Shown: positions 1 through 5,927 of the stretch, piece by piece | How the letters are laid out: each line of letters opens with the position of its first letter | Numbering within the stretch: the first letter of the stretch is position 1 | DNA from: Burkholderiaceae bacterium | GTDB lineage: Bacteria; Pseudomonadota; Gammaproteobacteria; Burkholderiales; Burkholderiaceae | DNA: 7,916 nucleotides | Assembly: GCA_947457745.1 (NCBI GenBank) | Contig: CANGWT010000069.1 | Location: forward strand, 1 to 7,916 | Direction: 5' to 3' | Translations under genes and position numbers: made by a program | The notes under the pieces: generated by a model | Seen by the model: only the letters and a program-made list of their open reading frames with translations | What the model was told of the DNA's origin: nothing | Databases searched by the model: none

Positions 1-1
1 T

Positions 2-592
2 ATCGGAGCACGCACAACCGAGAGTCAAGTACACCGCGAACTGGCTTCAGGTCTCTCTGCCCCAATCGGCTTTAAGAATGGTACTGACGGTAACATCAAA
101 ATCGCAACTGATGCCATTCAAGCCGCTAGCCGCGCGCACCACTTCTTATCAGTACATAAGAATGGTCAAGTTTCCATCGTAGAAACCAAGGGAAACAAGG
201 ACTGCCACGTCATTTTGCGCGGTGGTAAAGAGCCAAATTATGAAGCGCAGTATGTTCAAGCAGCCTGCGCTGAGCTAGAAGCAGCAAAGCTTCCGGCTAG
301 TTTGATGGTTGACTTATCGCATGCAAACTCCAGTAAAAAACATGAGCGTCAAATTGTGGTGGCGGAAAATATTGCTGAGCAAATTGAATCTGGCTCACAT
401 CAAATTTTTGGCGTCATGATTGAAAGTCACCTCAATGATGGTGCACAAAAATTCTCGCCTGGAAAAGATAATCCAAACAAATTGGAATATGGCAAGAGCA
501 TTACGGACGCTTGCATTAACTGGGAAGACTCAGTCAATGTCTTACAACGCTTGGCTTTATCTGTGAAGAATCGCAGAAAAGTAAAGAAGTAA
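2..592 (+). CDS. aroG: 3-deoxy-7-phosphoheptulonate (DAHP) synthase, class I, AroG-like, 5' end missing
   Basis: This is the C-terminal 196 residues of a class I DAHP synthase, which condenses phosphoenolpyruvate and erythrose 4-phosphate in the first step of the cytosolic shikimate pathway. The start lies upstream of the window; the first full codon corresponds to about residue 162 of E. coli AroG (350 aa). Visible landmarks are the PEP-binding segment IGARTTESQ (fragment residues 1-9), GFKNGTDG (23-30), LRGGKEPNY (72-80), and three of the four metal ligands: His107 in DLSHANSSK, Glu141 in VMIESHL and Asp169 in SITDACI, equivalent to E. coli H268, E302 and D326. About four extra residues lie between the last two compared with E. 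coli. The effector-site segment FLSV (48-51) carries Ser where Tyr-sensitive AroF has Gly, which suggests feedback by phenylalanine; this is inferred from recalled family sequences. It ends in TAA followed by an intrinsic terminator. Family is certain; the paralogue is likely. Confidence 0.93.
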   Translation: MGARTTESQVHRELASGLSAPIGFKNGTDGNIKIATDAIQAASRAHHFLSVHKNGQVSIVETKGNKDCHVILRGGKEPNYEAQYVQAACAELEAAKLPASLMVDLSHANSSKKHERQIVVAENIAEQIESGSHQIFGVMIESHLNDGAQKFSPGKDNPNKLEYGKSITDACINWEDSVNVLQRLALSVKNRRKVKK

Positions 593-601
593 AAAGTGGT
601 T

Positions 602-623
602 AATAAAGCGAGAATGCTTTATT
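602..623 (+). repeat. Small inverted repeat ahead of the terminator
   Basis: A perfect 8-bp inverted repeat, AATAAAGC (602-609) and GCTTTATT (616-623), with a 6-nt loop, lies directly between the aroG stop and the main terminator hairpin. It is AT-rich and no T-run follows on the plus strand, so it is unlikely to terminate transcription by itself. It could stabilise the mRNA 3' end or assist termination for the gene arriving on the minus strand. Confidence 0.45.
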
Positions 624-630
624 GACTTCA

Positions 631-662
631 AAAGAGACTAATTTACTTAGTCTCTTTTTTTT
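631..662 (+). terminator. Rho-independent terminator of aroG
   Basis: An 11-bp perfect stem, AAAGAGACTAA (631-641) with TTAGTCTCTTT (647-657), closes a 5-nt loop TTTAC (642-646) and runs into a T-tract at 655-662. It is placed 38 nt after the aroG stop codon. On the minus strand the same stem is followed by only about four T in total, so it would be a weaker terminator for the converging cobalamin adenosyltransferase gene. The TAA stop of that gene (643-645, minus strand) lies inside the loop. Confidence 0.88.
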
Positions 663-1212
663 CGTGCTTCCATAGAACGTCTTGACCACCCGCTGCGCGA
701 TTGAGAACCCGCGCTAAAACAAACAATAGATCTGATAAGCGATTGACGTATTGACGCGGAGCATCATATAAAGGCTCCTCCCAGCCCAAACGCACAATCG
801 ATCTCTCTGCACGTCTACAGACTGTGCGACAGACATGAGCCTGAGCAGCTGCGCGAGTGCCGCCTGGAAGAATAAATTCAGTCAGAGGGGGCAAAGTCGC
901 ATTGAATTTTTCCAGCCAAATATCCAACTGGGCTACCTGCTCTGGCTTGAGCAGGGTGTAGTTAGGAATACAAAGCTCTCCACCTAAGTCAAATAAATCA
1001 TGCTGAACTTGCAAAAATAGGGCTTTAAACTCCTCTGTAAGACTCTCAGGGATCGATTCAGTCATCAAAACCCCAATTTCGGAGTTCAATTCATCTACAT
1101 CGCCCATGGCACAAATGCGCAAATGATCCTTTTCTACCCGGCTACCATCGCCAAGCCCAGTCATGCCCGCGTCACCAGTTCTGGTGGCTATTTTTGAAAG
1201 TCGATTTCCCAT
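643..1212 (-). CDS. Cob(I)alamin adenosyltransferase, PduO type (ATR)
   Basis: A complete 189-aa cytosolic enzyme that transfers the adenosyl group of ATP to cob(I)alamin, giving adenosylcobalamin for B12-dependent enzymes. The PduO-family ATP-binding segment runs through residues 10-29 (TRTGDAGMTGLGDGSRVEKD). Further landmarks are GDVDELNSEIG (37-47), FILPGG (113-118), the arginine-rich helix CRRAERSIVRL (132-142) and YVNRLSDLLFVLAR (155-168); the Arg/Glu residues of the last two belong to the active site in the human homologue MMAB. Length is normal for the family. The start is well supported, because MGNRLSKIATRTGD is a usual beginning for proteobacterial members. No Shine-Dalgarno sequence is visible before it, and a TATAAT box lies only 7 nt upstream. 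It is divergent from glcD and convergent with aroG. No B12-dependent enzyme or corrinoid gene is nearby, so its client is unknown. Names such as cobO, pduO, btuR and yvqK are used inconsistently, so no symbol is given. Confidence 0.94.
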   Translation of the reverse strand: MGNRLSKIATRTGDAGMTGLGDGSRVEKDHLRICAMGDVDELNSEIGVLMTESIPESLTEEFKALFLQVQHDLFDLGGELCIPNYTLLKPEQVAQLDIWLEKFNATLPPLTEFILPGGTRAAAQAHVCRTVCRRAERSIVRLGWEEPLYDAPRQYVNRLSDLLFVLARVLNRAAGGQDVLWKHEKKETK

Positions 1213-1219
1213 AAAACTA

Positions 1220-1225
1220 ATTATA
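1220..1225 (-). promoter_or_regulatory. Candidate -10 box for the adenosyltransferase gene
   Basis: The minus strand reads a consensus TATAAT here, 7 nt before the ATG at 1212. At normal -10 to +1 spacing the transcript would begin at or next to the A of the ATG, giving a leaderless mRNA. No good -35 match is seen 16-18 nt upstream. The call rests on one hexamer in an AT-rich gap, so a chance match is possible. Confidence 0.4.
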
Positions 1226-1235
1226 GGTAAATGGC

Positions 1236-1241
1236 TAAAAT
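1236..1241 (+). promoter_or_regulatory. Candidate -10 box for the glcDEF-yggS-proC operon
   Basis: TAAAAT (five of six matches to TATAAT) is followed by 6 nt and then the glcD ATG at 1248, so initiation at normal spacing would fall on the start codon itself. No Shine-Dalgarno sequence precedes the ATG, and no convincing -35 box is found around 1212-1218. The alternative is that the operon promoter lies inside the divergent adenosyltransferase gene. Confidence 0.33.
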
Positions 1242-1247
1242 GATCCT

Positions 1248-2744
1248 ATGAATATGGTGACCCCACCCCCTGAACTCGCTGCTATTACCGCCCTGCAATC
1301 CAAACTGGTATCGGCCCTGCGCCCTATCCTCCCCGAACATGCCTTGCTATGGGAGCCTGAGGACACGATTCCTTATGAATGCGATGGCCTGGCAGCCTAT
1401 CGACGTATGCCCCTGGCAGTTGCTCTGCCTGAGACTGAGGAGCAGGTTGCCCAGATTTTGAAGATTTGCTTTGCGATGCAGGTACCCATTGTCCCCCGCG
1501 GATCTGGCACCGGCCTATCTGGTGGCGCCATGCCCATATCCCAGGGCTTAGTACTCTCACTAGCCAAACTCAAAAAGATCATCAACATTGATCCGTTCAC
1601 TAGAACTGCAGTTGTACAACCGGGCGTACGCAATTTAGCGATCTCCGAAGCGGTGGCCCATCTCGGACTGTATTACGCCCCAGATCCATCCTCACAGATT
1701 GCCTGCTCTATTGGCGGGAATGTAAATGAAAACTCCGGCGGGGTGCACTGCCTCAAGTACGGCCTTACGCTTCACAACGTTTTAAAAGTTCGCGGCATCT
1801 TGATGAATGGTGAGATCGTGGAGTTCGGTAGTCTTGCACCAGACTCCCCAGGACTCGATTTATTGGCAATTGTGATGGGCAGTGAAGGCATGCTTGCTGT
1901 AGTGACTGAAGTCACAGTAAAGCTGGTTGCTAAACCAAAGTTGGCGCGCGTCATCATGGCTAGCTTTGACGATATTGAAAAGGGTGCCGATGCAGTAGCT
2001 GCCATCATTGCTGCTGGAATTATTCCAGCTGGCCTAGAGATGATGGACAAAGCCACCACTCGCGCAGTAGAAGAATTTGTTCATGCAGGATATGACCTCG
2101 AAGCTGAAACAATTTTGCTTTGCGAATCCGACGGTACGCCTGAAGAGGTTGCAGAAGAAATTGAGCGCATGACAAAAGTTTTAGAGCAAGCCGGCGCTAG
2201 CGGTATTCAGATTTCTCAAAATGAGACGGAGCGCCTGAAGTTTTGGAGTGGCCGTAAAAATGCTTTTCCAGCAGCAGGTCGCTTGGCTGCCGACTACTAC
2301 TGCATGGACGGCACTATCCCGCGCAGAAATATTGGCACCCTACTCAGACGCATACAGGGCATGGAAAAGAAATATGGTCTTACCTGCTTAAATGTATTTC
2401 ATGCGGGTGATGGCAATATGCATCCGCTTATTTTATTTAATGGCGCCGATCAAGAAGAGTGGCATCGTGCTGAAGAATTTGGTACTGAAATTTTAGAGGC
2501 CTGTGTTGAGCTTGATGGCACCATCACAGGTGAACATGGTGTTGGTATTGAAAAAATTAACTCCATGTGCGTTCAATTTGGTGAAGGTGAACGTGAATCA
2601 TTCTGGGGTGTTAAAACAGCGTTTGATCCGGAGCACTTATTAAATCCTGATAAGGCTATTCCTACTTTGAATCGCTGCGCTGAGTACGGTCGTATGCGGA
2701 TTAGTGGTGGCAACTTACCGCATCCTGAGTTGGAGCGCTTTTAA
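1248..2744 (+). CDS. glcD: Glycolate dehydrogenase (glycolate oxidase) FAD-linked subunit GlcD
   Basis: A complete 498-aa protein, matching the 499 aa of E. coli GlcD. It is the catalytic flavoprotein of the GlcDEF complex, oxidising glycolate (and often D-lactate) to the 2-oxo acid and passing electrons on through GlcE and GlcF. The N-terminal FAD-binding PCMH-type domain carries PRGSGTGLSGG (83-93), the pyrophosphate-binding loop, and GGNVNENSGG (156-165). The C-terminal FAD-oxidase domain carries HAGDGNMHP (385-393), with the conserved metal/substrate-site histidines, and GEHGVGIEK (428-436) near the end. An in-frame ATG two codons in (1254) is an alternative start; neither has a Shine-Dalgarno sequence. 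The stop overlaps the glcE start by one base (TAATG). The first 300 coding bases are clearly more GC-rich than the last 300. FAD-linked D-lactate dehydrogenases share the fold, but the glcE and glcF neighbours settle the assignment. Confidence 0.96.
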   Translation: MNMVTPPPELAAITALQSKLVSALRPILPEHALLWEPEDTIPYECDGLAAYRRMPLAVALPETEEQVAQILKICFAMQVPIVPRGSGTGLSGGAMPISQGLVLSLAKLKKIINIDPFTRTAVVQPGVRNLAISEAVAHLGLYYAPDPSSQIACSIGGNVNENSGGVHCLKYGLTLHNVLKVRGILMNGEIVEFGSLAPDSPGLDLLAIVMGSEGMLAVVTEVTVKLVAKPKLARVIMASFDDIEKGADAVAAIIAAGIIPAGLEMMDKATTRAVEEFVHAGYDLEAETILLCESDGTPEEVAEEIERMTKVLEQAGASGIQISQNETERLKFWSGRKNAFPAAGRLAADYYCMDGTIPRRNIGTLLRRIQGMEKKYGLTCLNVFHAGDGNMHPLILFNGADQEEWHRAEEFGTEILEACVELDGTITGEHGVGIEKINSMCVQFGEGERESFWGVKTAFDPEHLLNPDKAIPTLNRCAEYGRMRISGGNLPHPELERF

Positions 2745-3892
2745 TGTCCACAACTAGCAATTCAAATATTGACTTATTTCAAGAGCAAATTCTGGCGGCA
2801 GTTAAAAATAAAACCTCCTTATCCATTGAAGGCGGTGGCACAAAGTCTTGGTATGGGAATGCCAATTCTTATACCAAGCTAGATACTCGTACTTACGCTG
2901 GGATCCTGGAATACCAGCCTGAAGAGCTAGTGATTACTGCGTGCGCTGGTACACCCCTAAAAGAAATTGAAGCTGCTCTAGCCGATAAAAATCAAATATT
3001 GGCATTTGAGCCACCCCACTTTGGTGAGAGCGCAACTTTTGGTGGAGCGATTGCCGCAGGCTTAGCAGGCCCAGGACGGATTAGCGCGGGTAATTTACGT
3101 GATTTTGTTTTAGGAGCTCGCATTCTCGACGGTAAAGGCCAAGACCTATCCTTTGGTGGCAAGGTGATGAAGAACGTTGCGGGATACGATGTCTCACGCT
3201 TATTACCCGGATCGATGGGGACCTTATCGCTGCTGCTAGAGGCTTCTGTAAAAGTATTACCGCGACCAGCTGCCACAACATCTCTTCGTTGCAACATTAC
3301 CCAAGCACGCGCACTGCAACTCGTAAATGAATGGGCAGGGCAGCCTTTACCGCTCTCGGCAAGCTGCTGGATCGGCAGTTCAAAAGGTGGTGATGGTGAG
3401 CTCACCATTCGCTTAGCCGGTGCTGCTGCTGCAGTCAAAGCGGCGCTTCCGATCTTGGGCGCAGCTGTCAATGCAAGCGAATTAGACCCTCAAGTTGCTT
3501 CGGAATTTTGGACCGCTTTGCGCGAACAGCAATTAGCTGTTTTTTTAAACCTTAATAGTGATGAGACTTTGTATCGTCTCGCACTTCCAGCCGCCTGCGG
3601 CACACTTGCCTTTGAAAATGCCAACGGTGACATTGCTTTGGAATGGCATGGCCAACAACGTTGGCTAAAGGCGCCGGGTGATGATGTTACTTTTGCATCC
3701 ATCAAGGCCTTAGCTAGCACTCATGGCGGGCATGCAACCCGTTTTAAGCAAGGAAGCAATATTGATCCAGGCAAGCAACGCTTTACCCTTTTAAGTGAGC
3801 AAGTGCACTCAACTGCTTTAGAGGTAGTACAAGCACGCCTCAGAACCGCCTTTGATCCAGCAGGCATATTTGCTACTTCACGTCTTCCTTAA
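2744..3892 (+). CDS. glcE: Glycolate dehydrogenase FAD-binding subunit GlcE
   Basis: A complete 382-aa protein, somewhat longer than E. coli GlcE (350 aa). It is the second FAD-binding subunit of glycolate dehydrogenase, with a PCMH-type FAD domain but without the full catalytic C-terminal domain of GlcD. Landmarks are GGGTK (30-34), the flavin loop GGAIAAGLAGPGR (100-112), GGKVMKNVAGYDVSRL (138-153) and GSMGTLSLL (156-164), all typical of GlcE. The C-terminal half (about 180-382) is poorly conserved, as is usual in the family. The start is set by the TAATG overlap with the glcD stop and by a good Shine-Dalgarno GGAG at 2732-2735, 8 nt before the ATG. This is the only clear ribosome-binding site within the run and it lies inside glcD, which fits translational coupling. 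It ends in TAA, 32 nt before glcF. Confidence 0.95.
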   Translation: MSTTSNSNIDLFQEQILAAVKNKTSLSIEGGGTKSWYGNANSYTKLDTRTYAGILEYQPEELVITACAGTPLKEIEAALADKNQILAFEPPHFGESATFGGAIAAGLAGPGRISAGNLRDFVLGARILDGKGQDLSFGGKVMKNVAGYDVSRLLPGSMGTLSLLLEASVKVLPRPAATTSLRCNITQARALQLVNEWAGQPLPLSASCWIGSSKGGDGELTIRLAGAAAAVKAALPILGAAVNASELDPQVASEFWTALREQQLAVFLNLNSDETLYRLALPAACGTLAFENANGDIALEWHGQQRWLKAPGDDVTFASIKALASTHGGHATRFKQGSNIDPGKQRFTLLSEQVHSTALEVVQARLRTAFDPAGIFATSRLP

Positions 3893-3924
3893 GCATCTCT
3901 TTTCGCACCTCTTTTAGTACTCTT
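3893..3924 (+). repeat. Tandem 12-nt pyrimidine-rich repeat filling the glcE-glcF gap
   Basis: The gap is made of GCATCTCTTTTC (3893-3904), GCACCTCTTTTA (3905-3916; 10 of 12 identical to the first) and a degenerate third unit GTACTCTTATG (3917-3927) that runs into the glcF start codon. The stretch has almost no purine runs and no Shine-Dalgarno sequence. It might act as an S1-type unstructured leader, or be a neutral duplication that separated the two genes. Confidence 0.5.
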
Positions 3925-5202
3925 ATGCAAACTCAACTCGCTCCCCAATTTGCCAATACTCCTGAGGGTATTGAAGCCGCCAGAATTCTTGGAAAGTGTG
4001 TGCACTGCGGCTTCTGCACTGCCACATGCCCTACTTATCAATTGCTTGGTGATGAGCTTGATGGCCCTCGGGGTCGCATCTATCTCATCAAGCAAATGGC
4101 GGAAGGCCAAGCCCCCACTGAAAAAACACGTCTGCATTTAGATCGCTGCCTGACTTGCCGAAATTGCGAAAGCACATGTCCAAGCGGTGTGCAATACGGT
4201 AACTTAGTCGATATTGGTCGTAAGTGGGCTGAAGAAAATACTCCCGAGCGCCCTCTTGGCCAGCGCCTCACCCGCTGGGCTCTGAAAGAGGGCTTAACCA
4301 GCCCTAAGTTATTTAACTCCGCAATGGCGATTGGCCGCTTAGTTCGCCCACTCATGCCGACTGGTATTCAGCGCAAGATTCCGGTAGCTAAAAATAAGAT
4401 ATTCAATACAAATACCGATCCCTACGCAAGGCCACAGACTAGCCACTCACGCAAGATGCTATTGCTCGAGGGTTGCGTTCAACCCGGCATGCTGCCAAAT
4501 ATTAACTCGGCAACAGCGCGTGTTTTAGATGCGCTCAAGATTCAGTTAATTGCTGCGCCCAACGCCACTTGCTGTGGTGCATTGCGTTACCACCTAAACG
4601 ATCAAGCTGGCGGCCTAGAAAATGCCAAACAAAATATCGATGCCTGGTGGCCGCAAGTGGAGCAAGGCATTGAAGCTATTGTGATGACAGCTTCTGGTTG
4701 TGGCGTGATGGTCAAAGATTATGGCCATCTATTTTCAAGTGACCCGCAATACGCTGCTAAAGCCAAAACGATCTCCGATCTCACTAAAGATATTTCAGAA
4801 ATTTTGCCAGTGCTTCAGCAAGAGCTCGTTGCTCTAGTGGGCGCCGATCCAAAACCTGGTGTGGTGTATCACCCTCCCTGCACACTGCAACATGGCCAAC
4901 AAATTCGCGGTAAGGTAGAGGATGTTTTAGCTGGCATTGGCATTGGTGTGCGCTTATGTGCTGATAGCCATCTCTGCTGTGGCTCAGCGGGAACCTATTC
5001 AGTAACTCAACCTGAGCTCTCAGAGCAATTACGCCACAACAAGCTGACTCACCTCAATGCCGCCTGCGAAGAGTCTGGCGCAAAAGTCATTGTTTCCGGA
5101 AATATTGGCTGCATCACCCACCTTCAACAAGATGACACTCCAGTCCTGCATTGGATCGAGATGGTTGATCAACTCATTAGTCAACAAAACCGAAACCAAT
5201 AA
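3925..5202 (+). CDS. glcF: Glycolate dehydrogenase iron-sulfur subunit GlcF
   Basis: A complete 425-aa protein (E. coli GlcF is 407 aa). It relays electrons from the GlcD/GlcE flavins to the membrane quinone pool. Two ferredoxin-type 4Fe-4S motifs are intact: C25-x2-C28-x2-C31-x3-C35-P and C75-x2-C78-x2-C81-x3-C85-P. Two CCG-type cysteine-rich domains follow, with CCG at 216-218 (partner EGC at 182-184) and at 351-353 (partner PPC at 317-319, then TLQH). NIDAWWP (237-243), TASGCG (255-260) and DSHLCCGSAGTY (347-358) are GlcF hallmarks that separate it from glycerol-3-phosphate GlpC. The MQTQL start matches the E. coli protein, so the start is firm even though the upstream sequence is pyrimidine-rich with no Shine-Dalgarno. 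The extra length lies mostly in a spacer around 150-180 and in small insertions. The stop overlaps yggS by one base. Confidence 0.96.
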   Translation: MQTQLAPQFANTPEGIEAARILGKCVHCGFCTATCPTYQLLGDELDGPRGRIYLIKQMAEGQAPTEKTRLHLDRCLTCRNCESTCPSGVQYGNLVDIGRKWAEENTPERPLGQRLTRWALKEGLTSPKLFNSAMAIGRLVRPLMPTGIQRKIPVAKNKIFNTNTDPYARPQTSHSRKMLLLEGCVQPGMLPNINSATARVLDALKIQLIAAPNATCCGALRYHLNDQAGGLENAKQNIDAWWPQVEQGIEAIVMTASGCGVMVKDYGHLFSSDPQYAAKAKTISDLTKDISEILPVLQQELVALVGADPKPGVVYHPPCTLQHGQQIRGKVEDVLAGIGIGVRLCADSHLCCGSAGTYSVTQPELSEQLRHNKLTHLNAACEESGAKVIVSGNIGCITHLQQDDTPVLHWIEMVDQLISQQNRNQ

Positions 5203-5927
5203 TGAGTCAAGTCACTACTAAGCTCATGATGGTGAGGCAGCGACTTGAGTTAGCAGCCTTGGCAGCTAAACGTGAGCCCGAGGACATCGCGCTACTTGCT
5301 GTGAGCAAAACCTTTCCTGCCATAGCGGTTGAGGAGGCTATGCATGCCGGGCAAACTGCCTTTGGTGAAAATTATGTACAAGAAGGTGTTGAAAAAATTC
5401 AGCAGCTATCCAAATTACGCCCTTGGCTAGAGTGGCATTTTATTGGCCCACTACAAAGCAATAAGACACGTGATGTTGCAGAACACTTTGACTGGGTACA
5501 TAGTATTGATCGCCTCAAAATTGCAGAACGTCTCTCCAGTCAACGTGGAGAATTTTCTAATTTAGGCCCATTGCAAGTTTGTATTCAAATTAATGTTAGT
5601 GAAGAAGATAGTAAAAGCGGTATTGCCCTCGAAGAGGTTGATACTCTTTGCAATGCGATTGCTAAATTACCCAATCTTGTTCTTCGTGGACTCATGGCCA
5701 TCCCCGCACCCAGTGATGATGTCAGCCAACAACGTCAATCTTTTGCAGCCGTTCGAGAGTGTTTTGTCGGGATTAAGGCAAAGCACAGTAATGATGTTGG
5801 GTATGATTTCTTTGATACGCTCTCCATGGGAATGTCTGATGATATGGAGGCTGCAATCGCTGAAGGCAGCACCATGGTACGAATAGGTAGCGCCATTTTT
5901 GGGAAGCGCGATAAGATCAAGGCATGA
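5202..5927 (+). CDS. yggS: Pyridoxal phosphate homeostasis protein (YggS/PLPBP family)
   Basis: A complete 241-aa cytosolic protein of normal family length (E. coli YggS is 234 aa). It has a single alanine-racemase-like TIM-barrel that binds pyridoxal 5'-phosphate and buffers its supply, with no established catalytic activity. The PLP-binding lysine is Lys36 in LLAVSKTFP (31-39). Other conserved segments are FGENYVQE (54-61), WHFIGPLQSNK (78-88), INVSEEDSKSG (130-140), GLMAIP (163-168), SMGMSDD (208-214) and the phosphate-binding RIGSAIFG (227-234). No independent Shine-Dalgarno is visible; the start overlaps the glcF stop (TAATG), and its own TGA overlaps the proC start (ATGA), which implies translational coupling at both ends. 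The yggS-proC neighbourhood is widely conserved, and loss of YggS in other bacteria disturbs B6 and amino-acid metabolism. Its place directly behind glcDEF is the less common part of the context. Confidence 0.95.
   Translation: MSQVTTKLMMVRQRLELAALAAKREPEDIALLAVSKTFPAIAVEEAMHAGQTAFGENYVQEGVEKIQQLSKLRPWLEWHFIGPLQSNKTRDVAEHFDWVHSIDRLKIAERLSSQRGEFSNLGPLQVCIQINVSEEDSKSGIALEEVDTLCNAIAKLPNLVLRGLMAIPAPSDDVSQQRQSFAAVRECFVGIKAKHSNDVGYDFFDTLSMGMSDDMEAAIAEGSTMVRIGSAIFGKRDKIKA

Noticed and set aside
215..592. A short 125-codon gene starting with TTG at 215.
   Set aside because: The frame is open to the left edge of the window and the upstream codons encode conserved DAHP synthase sequence, so this is part of the truncated aroG.
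602..623. The first hairpin after aroG as an independent terminator.
   Set aside because: No T-tract follows on the plus strand, and on the minus strand the T5 run is separated from the stem by several non-T bases.
1324..2059. Three minus-strand open frames of 78-95 codons inside glcD.
   Set aside because: All are shadows of the glcD coding frame with no domain, no ribosome-binding site and no gap in the sense gene.
2992..3471. A 159-codon open frame on the minus strand inside glcE.
   Set aside because: It is antisense to well-conserved GlcE motifs, and its predicted protein is Pro/Ser/Lys-rich low-complexity sequence with no recognisable domain. Open antisense frames are common opposite such coding sequence.
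3889..4355. Short open frames on both strands across the glcE-glcF junction and the start of glcF.
   Set aside because: They overlap the 4Fe-4S region of GlcF, whose frame and start agree with the E. coli protein; none has recognisable content.
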